A stretch of 32,244 nt of DNA from UMGS1696 sp964558485 (GCA_964558485.1 CAZLED010000021.1:1-32244); one strand, 5' to 3'. Shown: positions 1 to 8,739, counted from the first letter of the stretch. Translations and numbers: made by a program. Notes: generated by a model not told the origin, from the letters alone.

Positions 1-88
1 CCAAAATGCAGGAACGGGAAACCATTTTGCAGGACGCACTGCGGGAGGATTGTACGTTGGCGGTGCTGTACAATACAATAGGCAAAGG

Positions 89-121
89 AAAAAGGAACAG
101 CCGGCGAGCCATTCCTTTTTT
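89..121 (-). terminator. Probable intrinsic terminator of the glycan operon
   Basis: A perfect 9-bp inverted repeat, AAAAAGGAA (89-97) against TTCCTTTTT (112-120), encloses a 14-nt GC-rich loop and lies about 70 nt beyond the stop of the last operon gene. Read on the minus strand, the 3' arm ends in a run of T. The stem is AT-rich, so its strength is uncertain. Nothing else recognisable is seen in bases 1-192. Confidence 0.45.
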
Positions 122-192
122 GCATACACGCATAGGGATGCGCAATACCGTACCGGAACGCCCTGCTTGGGTCTCCGGTGCGGTTTTTGTCT

Positions 193-771
193 TTACAGCT
201 TCTGGATCCAGATGTTCCGGAAGGATACCGGGTTGCCGTGGTCCTGGAGCATCAGCGGTCCTTCGGCTACGATGTGGTCGTATACGCCGCCGGGAGTGTT
301 GCTGGGCAGGGTGAAGTTGTTGTGGATCACCTGACCGTTTTGCAGGATGGTCACCACCGCATGGGAGAGCACCTTGCCGTTTTCGTCCAGCTTGGCAGAG
401 CGCAGGATGATGTCGTAGGTCTGCCATTCCAGCGCCGGCTTGCACGCATTGGTCAGCGGTGCCTGGATGCTGTAGATGCCACCGCAGTCGTCGTACTTCG
501 GTTCCGCGATGCCGTAGGAGTCCAGCACCTGCAGCTCATAGCAGCCCTGGATGTACACGCCGCTGTTGCCCTTCCACTGACCCGTGGCCTCCGGCATATC
601 CGGTTCCCGCCATTCCACGTGGATGTGTGCGTCGCCGTAGGTCTCCTTGGACATGATGTTGCCGTGGGTCACGGTCATGATGCCGTCCTTGACTTCCCAC
701 TGGGCCGGGCTCCCGTCCAGATTCGTGAAGTGTGACAGGTCGGTGCCGTCGAATAAAATGATTTTTTCCAT
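193..771 (-). CDS. DUF1080 / 3-keto-disaccharide hydrolase domain protein
   Basis: This 192-aa protein is a single DUF1080 domain (Pfam 3-keto-disaccharide hydrolase), a jelly-roll fold. Family features visible are the start FDGTDLSHF, the core GNSGVYIQGCYELQVLDS (about residues 68-85), GGIYSIQAP and the ending ISFRNIWIQ-like strand (here VSFRNIWIQKL). Members studied in gut bacteria act on glycosides whose C3 hydroxyl has been oxidised to a ketone, releasing the aglycone or second sugar. No signal peptide is seen, so it should act in the cytoplasm. A GAAAGGA ribosome site lies just before the ATG, and the gene follows the GH38 gene by 30 nt, so it is the last gene of the operon. The family is clear; the substrate is not known. 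Confidence 0.85.
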   Translation of the reverse strand: MEKIILFDGTDLSHFTNLDGSPAQWEVKDGIMTVTHGNIMSKETYGDAHIHVEWREPDMPEATGQWKGNSGVYIQGCYELQVLDSYGIAEPKYDDCGGIYSIQAPLTNACKPALEWQTYDIILRSAKLDENGKVLSHAVVTILQNGQVIHNNFTLPSNTPGGVYDHIVAEGPLMLQDHGNPVSFRNIWIQKL

Positions 772-801
772 GAGATTTATCCTTTCGTTATATGGAATTA
801 T

Positions 802-3111
802 TTATAGTATATCTTCCAACATATTGGTGTCTGTCAAAGTCTGCCCATGCCAGAGCAGCGTGCGGATCTCGTAGGGCTGCATGGGGATACAGTGCGCCGT
901 ACCGCAGAGTCGCAGCCGTACCGTATCTCCTTTGCCATCCTGCTCCACCAACCGCAGCACGATGCCGTTCCCATCCTCTGCTTCCTTGAGGACGGTCAGA
1001 GCCGTAGACGCCGCTTCCATGGTGCATGGGGAATCGGGTATCGCTTGCCCATCGTGCCAGGCTTCGTCGATGACAATGGGTGGATCGGCAAAGTGTTCGG
1101 CGCTCTCCCAGGCTTCGTGGGGTGTACATTTGTCAAAGCACAGTCGCAGGTGGCCTTCGTTCTTGCCGGTGGAGAGGATGTCGTAGTCGTCGGTCAGATC
1201 GATCTCGCCGATGCGCAGGTCTCCGGCAATGGGACTGCGAAATAAGGTCACACCCAATTTGCCATTCTGCACCGAATACGCAAAGCTGTCCTTGGCAAAC
1301 AGCGTATAGCCTGCCGTCTGCACCCACAGTCCCAGAGGCACATCGTGGGGCGTGTCATGGCGGTTGGCACATCCATAGGGTACTGCCGCCAGATGCTCGC
1401 CGGTGGGGACAGCGCAGGATAGCTTCACGGCCTTATGCCCATCGTTCCAGTGGCAGACCCAGCGCACCTCGATGGCTCGTTCGTCCCGGTAAAAGATGTA
1501 GTACAGCACCAGCTCCGATGGACCATACCGGAACACGCTCCGCAGTACCGTGCGCAGTGGTCCCTTTTCCGATACCGTCATGCCCACGTGTTCCCAGGGG
1601 ATCGTGGCACCGTAGTCTGCGATATTGAAGGCCCAGGTGTCGCCGTCGTCCTGCACCATGGTGGGCACAAACAGCGCATCTGCCAGCCAGTTTCCGTCCG
1701 CATCCGTGACCTTTTGGATACAGCCGTTTTCCAGGGTGACTGTCAGCGCATCGGTGGTGATGGTGGTGACCGGCTGATGCCTGTCTACCTGTGGCACGGC
1801 TTCACCGGTCTTTTCCACGTGGTACAGCCGCACACCCATGGCCGGGAGCTGTCCCCGGAACAGGAACCGGGAGCGGAAGCCGGGGATCACAGATTTTTCC
1901 CGGATGATCTGGCAGGGGATGGTGTTGCCGTCCTCGTCCGTTAGCCGGATCCCGCCGGAATACCAGTCGTACTCGTGGAGCCACTGGACCTCCGCTTCGA
2001 TGTATCCTTCGTAGGCTGTGTCGTGCAGGTTCCACACCGCTAAGTTCCAGCCTTGGCCGGGCATGGCATAGGTGGCAGTCATGCGCTGGAGAGCGGTATG
2101 CAAGATCTCCTGCCCGGTGGTGATGGCACGACCCAGAGAAGCGTAGGCATCGTCGTAAGCGTCCAGAATGCAGGCGCCGCCGAGGATGTCGTGGAACTGG
2201 TTGAACAGCACGTCCTGCCAGGCCTTGGTGAGGGCATCGTGGGTCGGTGTGCCACAGCCGGAGAGGGACGCCAGTACGGCAGCCTTTTCCGCATTCAGCA
2301 GGGTAAATTCTCCCCGGCGTACCATGGCCTTGATGGGTGGCAGATTGGCATACACGCCAAAGTCCCCGGTGATAAACTCCCGTTTTTCCACCTGTGTGCA
2401 GTCCTCGTGGTGGTCGTGGAAAAATTGCGCCAGGGTAGAGAAGATGGCATGGTCGGCCTTGTGGATGGCGGCAATGGCTTCTTTGGTGGGAGCACCGCCA
2501 TGGTCGGTCACGCCGTATACCACCAGCTCATCGGCATCGGTATCTGCCGCCAGCCGTGCGGCCATGTTTTTGCTGTAGCAGTCGTCGGCACGATAGGTCA
2601 GCACCCGACTGCCATCCGGACTTTCCCACCAGAACAGGGGCGAATCCAGTGTGACATGGCGGCTTTCCGGTCGTACGAAGCAATAATTGCGAATGCCGCA
2701 GCCGGAGAGGATCTGGGGTAGCATGGGACTGTGTCCAAAGGAGTCGATGTTGAAGACGGTCTCTGCCATTTTGCCGGTATGTTCCCGGAGCCACCGTTGG
2801 CCGTACAAGCCTTGCCGGACGTAGCTTTCTCCGGCGGCAGAATAGCAATCCGGCTGCAGCCACCAGCCTTCGCCCACTTCCCATCGACCTTCCCCGATCC
2901 GGGTACGTATTTGCTGCCACATCGCCGGTTCGGTCTTCTGGATCCACTGGAACACCGGTGGCGTGGCAAAGGAGTAGCGAAAATCCGGATCCTCGTCCAT
3001 CCGTGCCAGCGCGGCGCGAAAGGTTGCCCGAATGCCAGCCATCGCTTCCGGCCACTGCCACAGCCACACCGGATCAAAATGGGTATTGCCAATACAGTAT
3101 TTCTTTTTCAT
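802..3111 (-). CDS. Glycoside hydrolase family 38 alpha-mannosidase
   Basis: This 769-aa protein is a full GH38 enzyme, expected to hydrolyse alpha-mannosides with retention of configuration using a bound metal ion. The N-terminal catalytic domain shows the metal ligands His11 and Asp13 in NTHFDPVWLW, the nucleophile Asp123 in NIDSFGHSPMLPQIL, and a later metal-binding histidine in NQFHDILGG. The middle and C-terminal beta domains typical of the family follow, for example YIFYRDERAIEVRWVCHWND. There is no signal peptide, so the substrates are probably oligosaccharides already imported. The gene lies 38 nt after the DUF4091 gene and 30 nt before the DUF1080 gene on the same strand. The family call is firm; linkage specificity cannot be read from sequence. 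Confidence 0.93.
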   Translation of the reverse strand: MKKKYCIGNTHFDPVWLWQWPEAMAGIRATFRAALARMDEDPDFRYSFATPPVFQWIQKTEPAMWQQIRTRIGEGRWEVGEGWWLQPDCYSAAGESYVRQGLYGQRWLREHTGKMAETVFNIDSFGHSPMLPQILSGCGIRNYCFVRPESRHVTLDSPLFWWESPDGSRVLTYRADDCYSKNMAARLAADTDADELVVYGVTDHGGAPTKEAIAAIHKADHAIFSTLAQFFHDHHEDCTQVEKREFITGDFGVYANLPPIKAMVRRGEFTLLNAEKAAVLASLSGCGTPTHDALTKAWQDVLFNQFHDILGGACILDAYDDAYASLGRAITTGQEILHTALQRMTATYAMPGQGWNLAVWNLHDTAYEGYIEAEVQWLHEYDWYSGGIRLTDEDGNTIPCQIIREKSVIPGFRSRFLFRGQLPAMGVRLYHVEKTGEAVPQVDRHQPVTTITTDALTVTLENGCIQKVTDADGNWLADALFVPTMVQDDGDTWAFNIADYGATIPWEHVGMTVSEKGPLRTVLRSVFRYGPSELVLYYIFYRDERAIEVRWVCHWNDGHKAVKLSCAVPTGEHLAAVPYGCANRHDTPHDVPLGLWVQTAGYTLFAKDSFAYSVQNGKLGVTLFRSPIAGDLRIGEIDLTDDYDILSTGKNEGHLRLCFDKCTPHEAWESAEHFADPPIVIDEAWHDGQAIPDSPCTMEAASTALTVLKEAEDGNGIVLRLVEQDGKGDTVRLRLCGTAHCIPMQPYEIRTLLWHGQTLTDTNMLEDIL

Positions 3112-3149
3112 TGTGGTTTGTGTTTATTCTCCAATAGAATGGTATAGGG

Positions 3150-4811
3150 TCATTCTTCGCTCAATGCACAAAGCAGCTCTCGTCTGCCACGGCGGAAGGC
3201 AGCTACATCGTATGCTACGTCCCGGAAGGAATGGAACAGGCTTTCACAGATCGCATCTGCCTTTGCCTTGTCCTTCTGGGCAAGCAACCGCAGCAGCTCA
3301 TATTCCTCGGCACTGGCTCTCTGGTTTTCGCCTCTTGCCGACAGCCACGGACCATCTTCGCCGGGGTACAGCAAATGTGTGTCGCCGGAGGGCAGGTAGC
3401 AGACGGCATCGGTGTTGTGGTGCTCCGGGCAGTTCAGACGGAAGGGATCCTGACCGGGTTGGTAGCAGTTGGCGGCCCAGTGCAGATAGCCGGTCAGGTT
3501 GTACTTGTAGTTGCCCCAGAACAGGTACCGGGTGGCCAACAGCGGATAGTCCATGAACCGGTTGATGTATTCTTCGCCACGGGGACCGCAGCAGACATAG
3601 TGCCAGATCTGGTCACCGTTGGCACGCAGGGTCTCGATCTCTTTTCTATGTTTGTCGTATTCGGCGTTCAGTGGCACCCAGATGTTCAGTGCCCCGTGGA
3701 GATCCCCGTAGGACATGGCATCGATCAGGGGAATGTCCGGCACGAACCGACGGATCAGACCGCACAGGGCCCGGAATTCGGTGGCGTTGTGGGCATTGGG
3801 TTCGTCTGCCACACCCATGACAAAGCGATCCAGCCAGCCGTTTTTCTCCAGCATAGCGTGCAGGGCAGGCAGGTACTGGGACAGGTAGCAATAGCCTTCG
3901 TAGCTCATGGACGGAATGGTCTTGTTCACCAGGATCGTGGAGGACGACCAGCTCTGCCGCCAGCCAACAGACGGACCGTTGAATTACCGCATCCCCTGGG
4001 AAAGCTGCCGACGCATGGTCTCCTCCATCACGGAGAAGTCGAACCGGTATTCGTTTTCCCCAACGGTCTCCACCTGCACGCCGCCCACGTACATCATGTT
4101 CTGCCGCATCCGACGCAGACCGGCGATGTACCGGGCATCCAGCTCGTAGAAGGCATCGGAACCATAGGAAACGCCGTGGTATTTGGCAACTGCTGTAGGG
4201 TTGTAGCCTTGGATCAGGGTCAGGCTCTCGTTCGGCACGGTGGCACGATATACGGTGAGGGTCAGGGGAATGGTGATCGTCTCTGCACCAACGGTGATGG
4301 TCACCTCTCCGGTATAGGTGCCGGGGTCCGCATCTGCCGGGATCTGCACCGCACCATAGAAGCCGCCGATCTGGGTGTCCGGTCTTCTGCCATCTCCTAC
4401 GCCCACGTCCAGGGTGCCGTCAAAGGGACGATAGCAGTCGTAGAGCCGATAGGGTGCGACCCGTTCGGGAAAGTGGGGCTTGAAGGTCTCCGGGGCCAGC
4501 CCATGGTTGCGCTCCACGGTGACCGGCACCAGGCTGTACCATTCCACAGGCAACGCAAGGTCGGTCCCGATGGATACGCCGCCCATTCTGGGGAAGCCGA
4601 GCTTGGCAGTCTCCAGCAGGGCCGGATCGGTGTACACTTCCTCCGGCAGCCAGTTTTCTTTCACATGATCGACGGTCAGCCCGTCCAGCAGGATCTGGAA
4701 TCCGGCATAGCTGCCACGAGCCGCATCCAGTGCGATGGTGCTGGTGGAAGTGGGATAGCACATCTGGTCGGGATAGGTGAATTCTGCTGCATCTACAACT
4801 GTGTAACGCAT
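3150..4811 (-). pseudogene. DUF4091 protein gene interrupted by an in-frame TAA
   Basis: Two open segments, 4811-3984 (275 codons) and 3983-3150, lie in the same reading frame and are separated only by one TAA at 3984-3986. Reading through gives a single protein of about 553 residues: N-terminal beta-sandwich (VPVTVERNHGLAPETF, ADADPGTYTGEVTIT) followed by the DUF4091 catalytic-like barrel with GVADEPNAHN. The junction reads SQGMR-stop-FNGPSVGW, where an aromatic residue such as Tyr (TAC/TAT) is plausible, so one base change explains it. A strong AAGGAGG precedes the ATG at 4811. The second segment has a GTG at 3929 but no good ribosome site. DUF4091 proteins usually lie with glycoside hydrolases, as here. 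It may be a true nonsense mutation or a sequencing error. Confidence 0.8.
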
Positions 4812-4850
4812 GATAGCTCCTCCTTGTGTGGTGATAGTTTAGAGACCGTT

Positions 4851-5279
4851 TTATTCGGTGAAATCGATATCGTACCGGGTGCCGTGGTGGTACAGGATCC
4901 CATCGGTCAGCCGGATACGCAGGATCACGGTATTTTTGTCATTTTCATCCACGTGGCCGTCGTCGTACCATTCGGCAAACACGGTACGCAGCTTGTCTGC
5001 CAGATCCGCATGGGTGCTCTCCTGGATCCAGCCAAGGTTTTCGCCGATCCCATGTCCCGTGAACCAATCGCCGCAGATAGCCACCGTGGGATTCTCCCGG
5101 ATCTGGTTCATCTTGCCGGAGGTGGCACAGGTGATCCCATAAAAGGCACCGGCTTCATAGTAGGCGTTTATGGCACGGACATAGGGAATGGTACCATCCG
5201 TGGTGGCCAGTGCGAGCAGATTGTCGCAGCCAAAGCGGTTTTGCAGGATGGCTTCGGTGGTGGGAGAAAGCTTTTCCAT
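4851..5279 (-). CDS. Pyridoxamine 5'-phosphate oxidase-like FMN-binding protein
   Basis: This 142-aa protein has the split-barrel flavin-binding fold of the PNPOx-like superfamily: LLALATTDGTIPYVRAIN near the start, then FYGITCATSGKMNQI and NPTVAICGDWF, the usual strand order for general stress protein 26-type members. Such small proteins bind FMN, F420 or haem and reduce varied substrates; the exact reaction cannot be told. It starts one base after the stop of the FAD oxidoreductase gene (TAA A ATG), with the AAAGGAA ribosome site inside that gene, so the two are translated together. Sharing an operon with a flavin oxidoreductase and glycosidases suggests an accessory redox role, which is an inference. 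Confidence 0.8.
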   Translation of the reverse strand: MEKLSPTTEAILQNRFGCDNLLALATTDGTIPYVRAINAYYEAGAFYGITCATSGKMNQIRENPTVAICGDWFTGHGIGENLGWIQESTHADLADKLRTVFAEWYDDGHVDENDKNTVILRIRLTDGILYHHGTRYDIDFTE

Positions 5280-5280
5280 T

Positions 5281-6579
5281 TTATAAAAGTTCCTTTCTCA
5301 TATAGGCTCCATTGCCAGCCAGCGTCCGCTGCAGCAGGGACGTATCCACTGCCCTGGTCTCTCCACCGGCGTCCATGGCAAGGGCCGCTGCGGTACCTGC
5401 CGCTTCTCCGGTGATATAGCAGCCCGGCATGACCCGGATCGAGGCTTCCATCTGTCGATCGGTCCCCATGCAGCGGCCTGCGGTCAGCACATTGTCAAAG
5501 GACGACGCCACCAGGCTGCGGTAGGGAATGCCATAGGATTCGCCTTTTTTATAGCGCATATTTTTGTATTCGTCCTGGAACCGCTTGTATTCGTCTCCGT
5601 CGGTGTTCATGATGTGGATGTCCACCGGGTAGCAGTACCGGCCGATCTCGTCGGCAAAGTCGGCACGGGTGAGAAAATCGGAGACGGACAGCATATAGTC
5701 GCACACCGTCCGGCGAGACTCCCGGATACCCAGAAGGGAACCGGTGGCAAGCAGTCTTGCGTTCTCACAGCCGTGGACATATTCGTTGTAGAAGCGGATG
5801 TATTCCAGCATGGACTGCCGACCCCACATCATGGCACGGGTCAGCGACGCTTCGTCCAGCGGATCGTTGTCGAAGATGTGTCCGATGTTGCCGCCGCCAA
5901 TGCCGCCATCCCGCAGGAACATACCGCTCAGGTGTCGGTCCGCATAGGTGAACACCCCATCGGCAATGGCCTTTTCCAGCTGGGCAGCGATGTTGGTGGA
6001 ACGATAGGCGTCGTTGTCCACCTGATCCCACAGCGAGCACAGCGTCGGCGGCATGACCTTGCCCTCTTCGTTGCCAAACTCGAACTGTCCACCGGCCAGC
6101 GCATTGAGGGTGCCGTCACCGGTGCAGTCGATAAAGACCTTGGCAGTCACGGCATAGAGCCCCGTCTTGGAGGTCAGCACCACGCCGTCCACGTGACCAC
6201 CATGGTTCAGCACATCACAGACCGTGGTGAAAAATAGCACCTTGACGCCGGCTTCCGTGGTGATCCGGTCGTAGACACGCTTGAGCTCTTCGGCATCGAT
6301 GGAGGTCCAGTAGGCGGTCAGCGGCACATGGGCAGAGACCTGGCGCCGGATCTCCAATCCGATCCCGGCAGACAATATGCGTTCTCCATCGTCAAAGGGT
6401 GCAAAGGCCGGTACCATACCGGAGGTACCTACGCCACCCAGCGCACCACCGGCTTCCACCAGCAGTACCGATTTTCCGGCACGTGCTGCTGCCACCGCTG
6501 CGGCCACACCGGATGCGCCACCACCGGCCACCAACACATCCACGTCCATACGGACAGGAAGTTCCTTTTGATATAGCAT
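5281..6579 (-). CDS. FAD-dependent oxidoreductase (FAD_oxidored family)
   Basis: This 432-aa protein begins with a Rossmann dinucleotide-binding site, VDVLVAGGGASGVAAAVAA (about residues 13-31), with the ribose-binding acid Glu42 in LLVEAGGALGG. The later segments FIDCTGDGTLNALAGG and CMGTDRQMEASIRVMPGCY, with an EAAG(T/R)AA-type ending, are the standard blocks of the FAD_oxidored family. These enzymes oxidise or reduce small organic molecules and are common beside glycoside hydrolases in gut Clostridia and Bacteroidetes. It is the first gene of the minus-strand glycan operon, about 110 nt downstream of a consensus promoter, with AAGGAG at 6592-6597. A role in making or reversing 3-keto sugars for the DUF1080 protein is attractive but unproven. 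Confidence 0.88.
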   Translation of the reverse strand: MLYQKELPVRMDVDVLVAGGGASGVAAAVAAARAGKSVLLVEAGGALGGVGTSGMVPAFAPFDDGERILSAGIGLEIRRQVSAHVPLTAYWTSIDAEELKRVYDRITTEAGVKVLFFTTVCDVLNHGGHVDGVVLTSKTGLYAVTAKVFIDCTGDGTLNALAGGQFEFGNEEGKVMPPTLCSLWDQVDNDAYRSTNIAAQLEKAIADGVFTYADRHLSGMFLRDGGIGGGNIGHIFDNDPLDEASLTRAMMWGRQSMLEYIRFYNEYVHGCENARLLATGSLLGIRESRRTVCDYMLSVSDFLTRADFADEIGRYCYPVDIHIMNTDGDEYKRFQDEYKNMRYKKGESYGIPYRSLVASSFDNVLTAGRCMGTDRQMEASIRVMPGCYITGEAAGTAAALAMDAGGETRAVDTSLLQRTLAGNGAYMRKELL

Positions 6580-6691
6580 AGTCTATATAAACTCCTTACG
6601 CTTTGTCAGAAAGTGCACTTGTGGCAAGGAGACACGGACCAAGGTTGATCGGTGCTTCCGCAGGTTTCCACAGGGGTGCATCATTATCTAT

Positions 6692-6720
6692 ACTATACCT
6701 TTTTTTTCGCCCATTGTCAA
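6692..6720 (-). promoter_or_regulatory. Sigma-A promoter of the glycan operon
   Basis: On the minus strand, TTGACA (6720-6715) and TATAGT (6697-6692) are separated by exactly 17 bp. Transcription would begin near 6685 and give a leader of about 105 nt before the oxidoreductase ATG. No known riboswitch was recognised in that leader. Confidence 0.8.
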
Positions 6721-6775
6721 GGGGTTTTGGGCATATTTCTGAAGGAAGCCGACAGCGACAAAAAAACTGAAAAAA

Positions 6776-6807
6776 CTTTAGCGCTTTACTTGACAAAAGC
6801 GATAAAG
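6776..6807. promoter_or_regulatory. Imperfect palindrome over the his -35 box, probable operator
   Basis: CTTTAGCGCTTT (6776-6787) and AAAGCGATAAAG (6796-6807) are inverted copies with 11 of 12 positions matching, spaced by 8 bp that contain the -35 hexamer TTGACA. Each arm also resembles a LacI-type site with a central CG. A repressor bound here would block the his promoter. It lies between the two divergent promoters. No regulator gene is in the window. Confidence 0.5.
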
Positions 6808-6818
6808 TGTGGTATACT
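6790..6818 (+). promoter_or_regulatory. Sigma-A promoter of the his operon
   Basis: TTGACA (6790-6795) and TATACT (6813-6818) are separated by 17 bp. The start of transcription is expected near 6825, giving a leader of about 145 nt before the hisZ start. The region 6580-6968 holds no gene that I can support; it is the divergent control region. Confidence 0.85.
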
Positions 6819-6841
6819 ATAGTCAACGCTGGTTAAGGTTG

Positions 6842-6889
6842 AAAACTCGCCAAAAGAGCCATAAATCTTAGCTTTTTGACGAGTTTTTT
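6842..6889 (+). terminator. Terminator-like hairpin in the his leader (possible attenuator)
   Basis: AAAACTCG (6842-6849) pairs with CGAGTTTT (6880-6887), and the inner segments CAAAAGAGC and GCTTTTTG also pair with one bulge. A T run to 6889 follows. The hairpin starts only about 17 nt after the predicted transcript start and stands upstream of hisZ. It is enclosed by a 14-bp inverted repeat with one mismatch (6818-6831 and 6899-6912). There is no run of His codons and no T-box motif, so the control mechanism is unclear. Being AT-symmetric, it could also stop minus-strand transcription. Confidence 0.55.
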
Positions 6890-6968
6890 CGAATTCATCA
6901 GCATTGACTATAAGCACGCAAAAAACGTGTCATACGACGAAGTAATAACGTAAAGGAAACAAAAGCCT

Positions 6969-8081
6969 GTGAAAGAGACCATTCTGCCCAAGGAAGAGAC
7001 GGCTGTGCTGGCCATGCGCACCCTGTACGAAAGCTTTGGGTATACCAAATATAAAATGTCCAAATTCGAGGACTACGACCTGTATCGGGACAACAAACGA
7101 TTCTTGCCCAAGGGTGAGATCCTGACCTTCCCCAACCGGGACGGACGACTGCTGGCACTGAAACCGGACGTGACCCTGTCCATCGTCAAGAATGCCCGTG
7201 CCGGTGAACAGATCCGGGAATATTACAACGAAAACGTCTACCGGGGCATGGACGGTGAACAACGGGAGATCATGCAGGTGGGTCTGGAATGCATCGGCGA
7301 GATCGATCTGTATTCCACCTGCGAGGTCATCCGGCTGGCGAAAAAATCGCTTTCCATCATCTGCGAAAATTCCATCCTGGATATTTCCCACGGTGCTTTC
7401 GTGGCAGGTCTGTTGGATGCCGCCGGACTGCCGGAGGATGGCGTTCGGGATCGGTTCAATGCCTGCATCGCCGGAAAAAATGCCCATGAGCTGTCGGGCC
7501 TGTGCCGGGAATACGGTGTGGCAACAGACGTGGAAGAAAAGCTGTGTCGGCTCCTGACCCTGTACGGCCCCTTCGCTGCGATCCGGGATGATATGCAGTC
7601 TCTGGTGGTCAGCGAAGACATGGCAAATGCATACCGGGAGATCGAAGCCATCGACAACTACTTCCGCACCATCGGCGAAGACAAGGGCCTGGCAGTGGAT
7701 CTGTCCTTGGTCAACGATATGTGCTACTACACCGGCGTGCTGTTCCGTGGCTATGTCCAGGGCGTACCGGTGGGTGTGCTGTCCGGCGGCCGGTACGATG
7801 GGCTCCTGCAGCGGATGCAGAAAAACGACATGGGCGCCGTGGGCTTTGCGGTGTACATGAATCTCTTGGATCTGTACTTTGACGAAGGCCGGGGAAAAGA
7901 ATACGACGTGGATATTCTGGTGACCTACGACAGTGGCACCGATATGGCGTCTCTGTCCCGTACCGTGGATATGCTCATGGGCGGCGGCAGAAGTGTCCGG
8001 GTACAGAAGCAGGCAGACGGCAAGCTGCGGTACAAGGAAAAATTCCACTATGGAGAAAGGGGGCTTGAGATCCGTGACTGA
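6969..8081 (+). CDS. hisZ: ATP phosphoribosyltransferase regulatory subunit HisZ
   Basis: This 370-aa protein is a histidyl-tRNA synthetase paralogue without a C-terminal anticodon domain. It shows the class II synthetase-like blocks LALKPDVTLSIVKNA (motif 2 region), YYNENVYRG and the late GVLSGGRYDGLL. HisZ partners with the short form of HisG to form the active, feedback-controlled enzyme for step one of histidine synthesis. The start is GTG at 6969, preceded at 11 nt by AAAGGA; no better ATG is available and the next residues match the family start. It is the first gene of the operon, and the following hisG overlaps its stop by 8 nt. A short HisG downstream fits the need for HisZ. Confidence 0.95.
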   Translation: MKETILPKEETAVLAMRTLYESFGYTKYKMSKFEDYDLYRDNKRFLPKGEILTFPNRDGRLLALKPDVTLSIVKNARAGEQIREYYNENVYRGMDGEQREIMQVGLECIGEIDLYSTCEVIRLAKKSLSIICENSILDISHGAFVAGLLDAAGLPEDGVRDRFNACIAGKNAHELSGLCREYGVATDVEEKLCRLLTLYGPFAAIRDDMQSLVVSEDMANAYREIEAIDNYFRTIGEDKGLAVDLSLVNDMCYYTGVLFRGYVQGVPVGVLSGGRYDGLLQRMQKNDMGAVGFAVYMNLLDLYFDEGRGKEYDVDILVTYDSGTDMASLSRTVDMLMGGGRSVRVQKQADGKLRYKEKFHYGERGLEIRD

Positions 8082-8724
8082 GAAACTGGATAAGACCATC
8101 AGCATCGCACTGCCCAAAGGACGACTGGGCGAAAAGACCTACGCCATGCTGGAGGAGCTGGGTTACGGCTGTCCCGGCGTCATGGACAATTCCCGGAAGC
8201 TGATCTTCACCGACGAAGCAGCTACCGTGCGGTATTTCTGGGTAAAGCCCTCGGATGTGGCGATCTATGTAGAGCATGGGGCCGCCGACGTAGGTGTGGT
8301 GGGACGAGATATTTTGCTGGAATACCAGCCGGACGTGTATGAGCTGACCGACCTGGGCTTTGGCAAATGCCGGATGTGCGTGGCAGGCCCGGAGAACGTG
8401 ACCCCCAGCGCCGACCGGACCCTGCGCATTGCCACCAAGTTCGTACACATTGCCAAGGAATACTACAGAGCCCGCAGCCGGGAGATCGAGATCATCAAGC
8501 TCAACGGCTCCATCGAGCTGGCACCGATCTTGGGTCTGTCGGACGTGATCGTGGATATCGTGGAGACCGGTACCACTCTGAAGGAGAACCACCTGGAAGT
8601 CAAGGAAGAGATCGTTCCCATCAGTGCCCGGTTCATCGTCAATAAGGCGGCCTACCGGTTCAAGCAAAACGAGATCGCTGTCATGAACGAAAAGATCGGC
8701 AAATGGCTCAGCGAAAAGAAGTGA
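8074..8724 (+). CDS. hisG: ATP phosphoribosyltransferase, short form
   Basis: HisG joins ATP and PRPP to give phosphoribosyl-ATP, the committed step of histidine synthesis. From the GTG at 8074 the protein is 216 aa, the length of the short HisG class that lacks the C-terminal regulatory domain and depends on HisZ. Family blocks are ISIALPKGRLGEKT at the start, GAADVGVVGRDIL and the PRPP-binding loop IVDIVETGTTLKENHL. GTG 8074 is preferred because it overlaps the hisZ stop and follows an AGGGGG ribosome site by about 11 nt. An in-frame ATG at 8050 would add eight residues that are not family-like. Confidence 0.94.
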   Translation: MTEKLDKTISIALPKGRLGEKTYAMLEELGYGCPGVMDNSRKLIFTDEAATVRYFWVKPSDVAIYVEHGAADVGVVGRDILLEYQPDVYELTDLGFGKCRMCVAGPENVTPSADRTLRIATKFVHIAKEYYRARSREIEIIKLNGSIELAPILGLSDVIVDIVETGTTLKENHLEVKEEIVPISARFIVNKAAYRFKQNEIAVMNEKIGKWLSEKK

Positions 8725-8739
8725 TCGGAGAATATAGCT

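Noticed and set aside
3984..3986. Recoded TAA stop codon
   Set aside because: TAA ends several intact genes here (hisH, hisF, hisI), so a genome-wide reassignment does not fit.
3231..5414. A 727-codon open frame on the plus strand
   Set aside because: It lies antisense to the DUF4091 and flavin-protein genes, which have clear family motifs. GC-rich codon bias leaves the opposite strand open.
6596..6826. 76-codon minus-strand frame in the divergent control region
   Set aside because: It covers both promoters, has no ribosome site and no protein-like composition.
6819..6968. T-box riboswitch or His leader peptide upstream of hisZ
   Set aside because: There is no T-box consensus sequence, the leader before the hairpin is too short, and no run of His codons follows a start codon.
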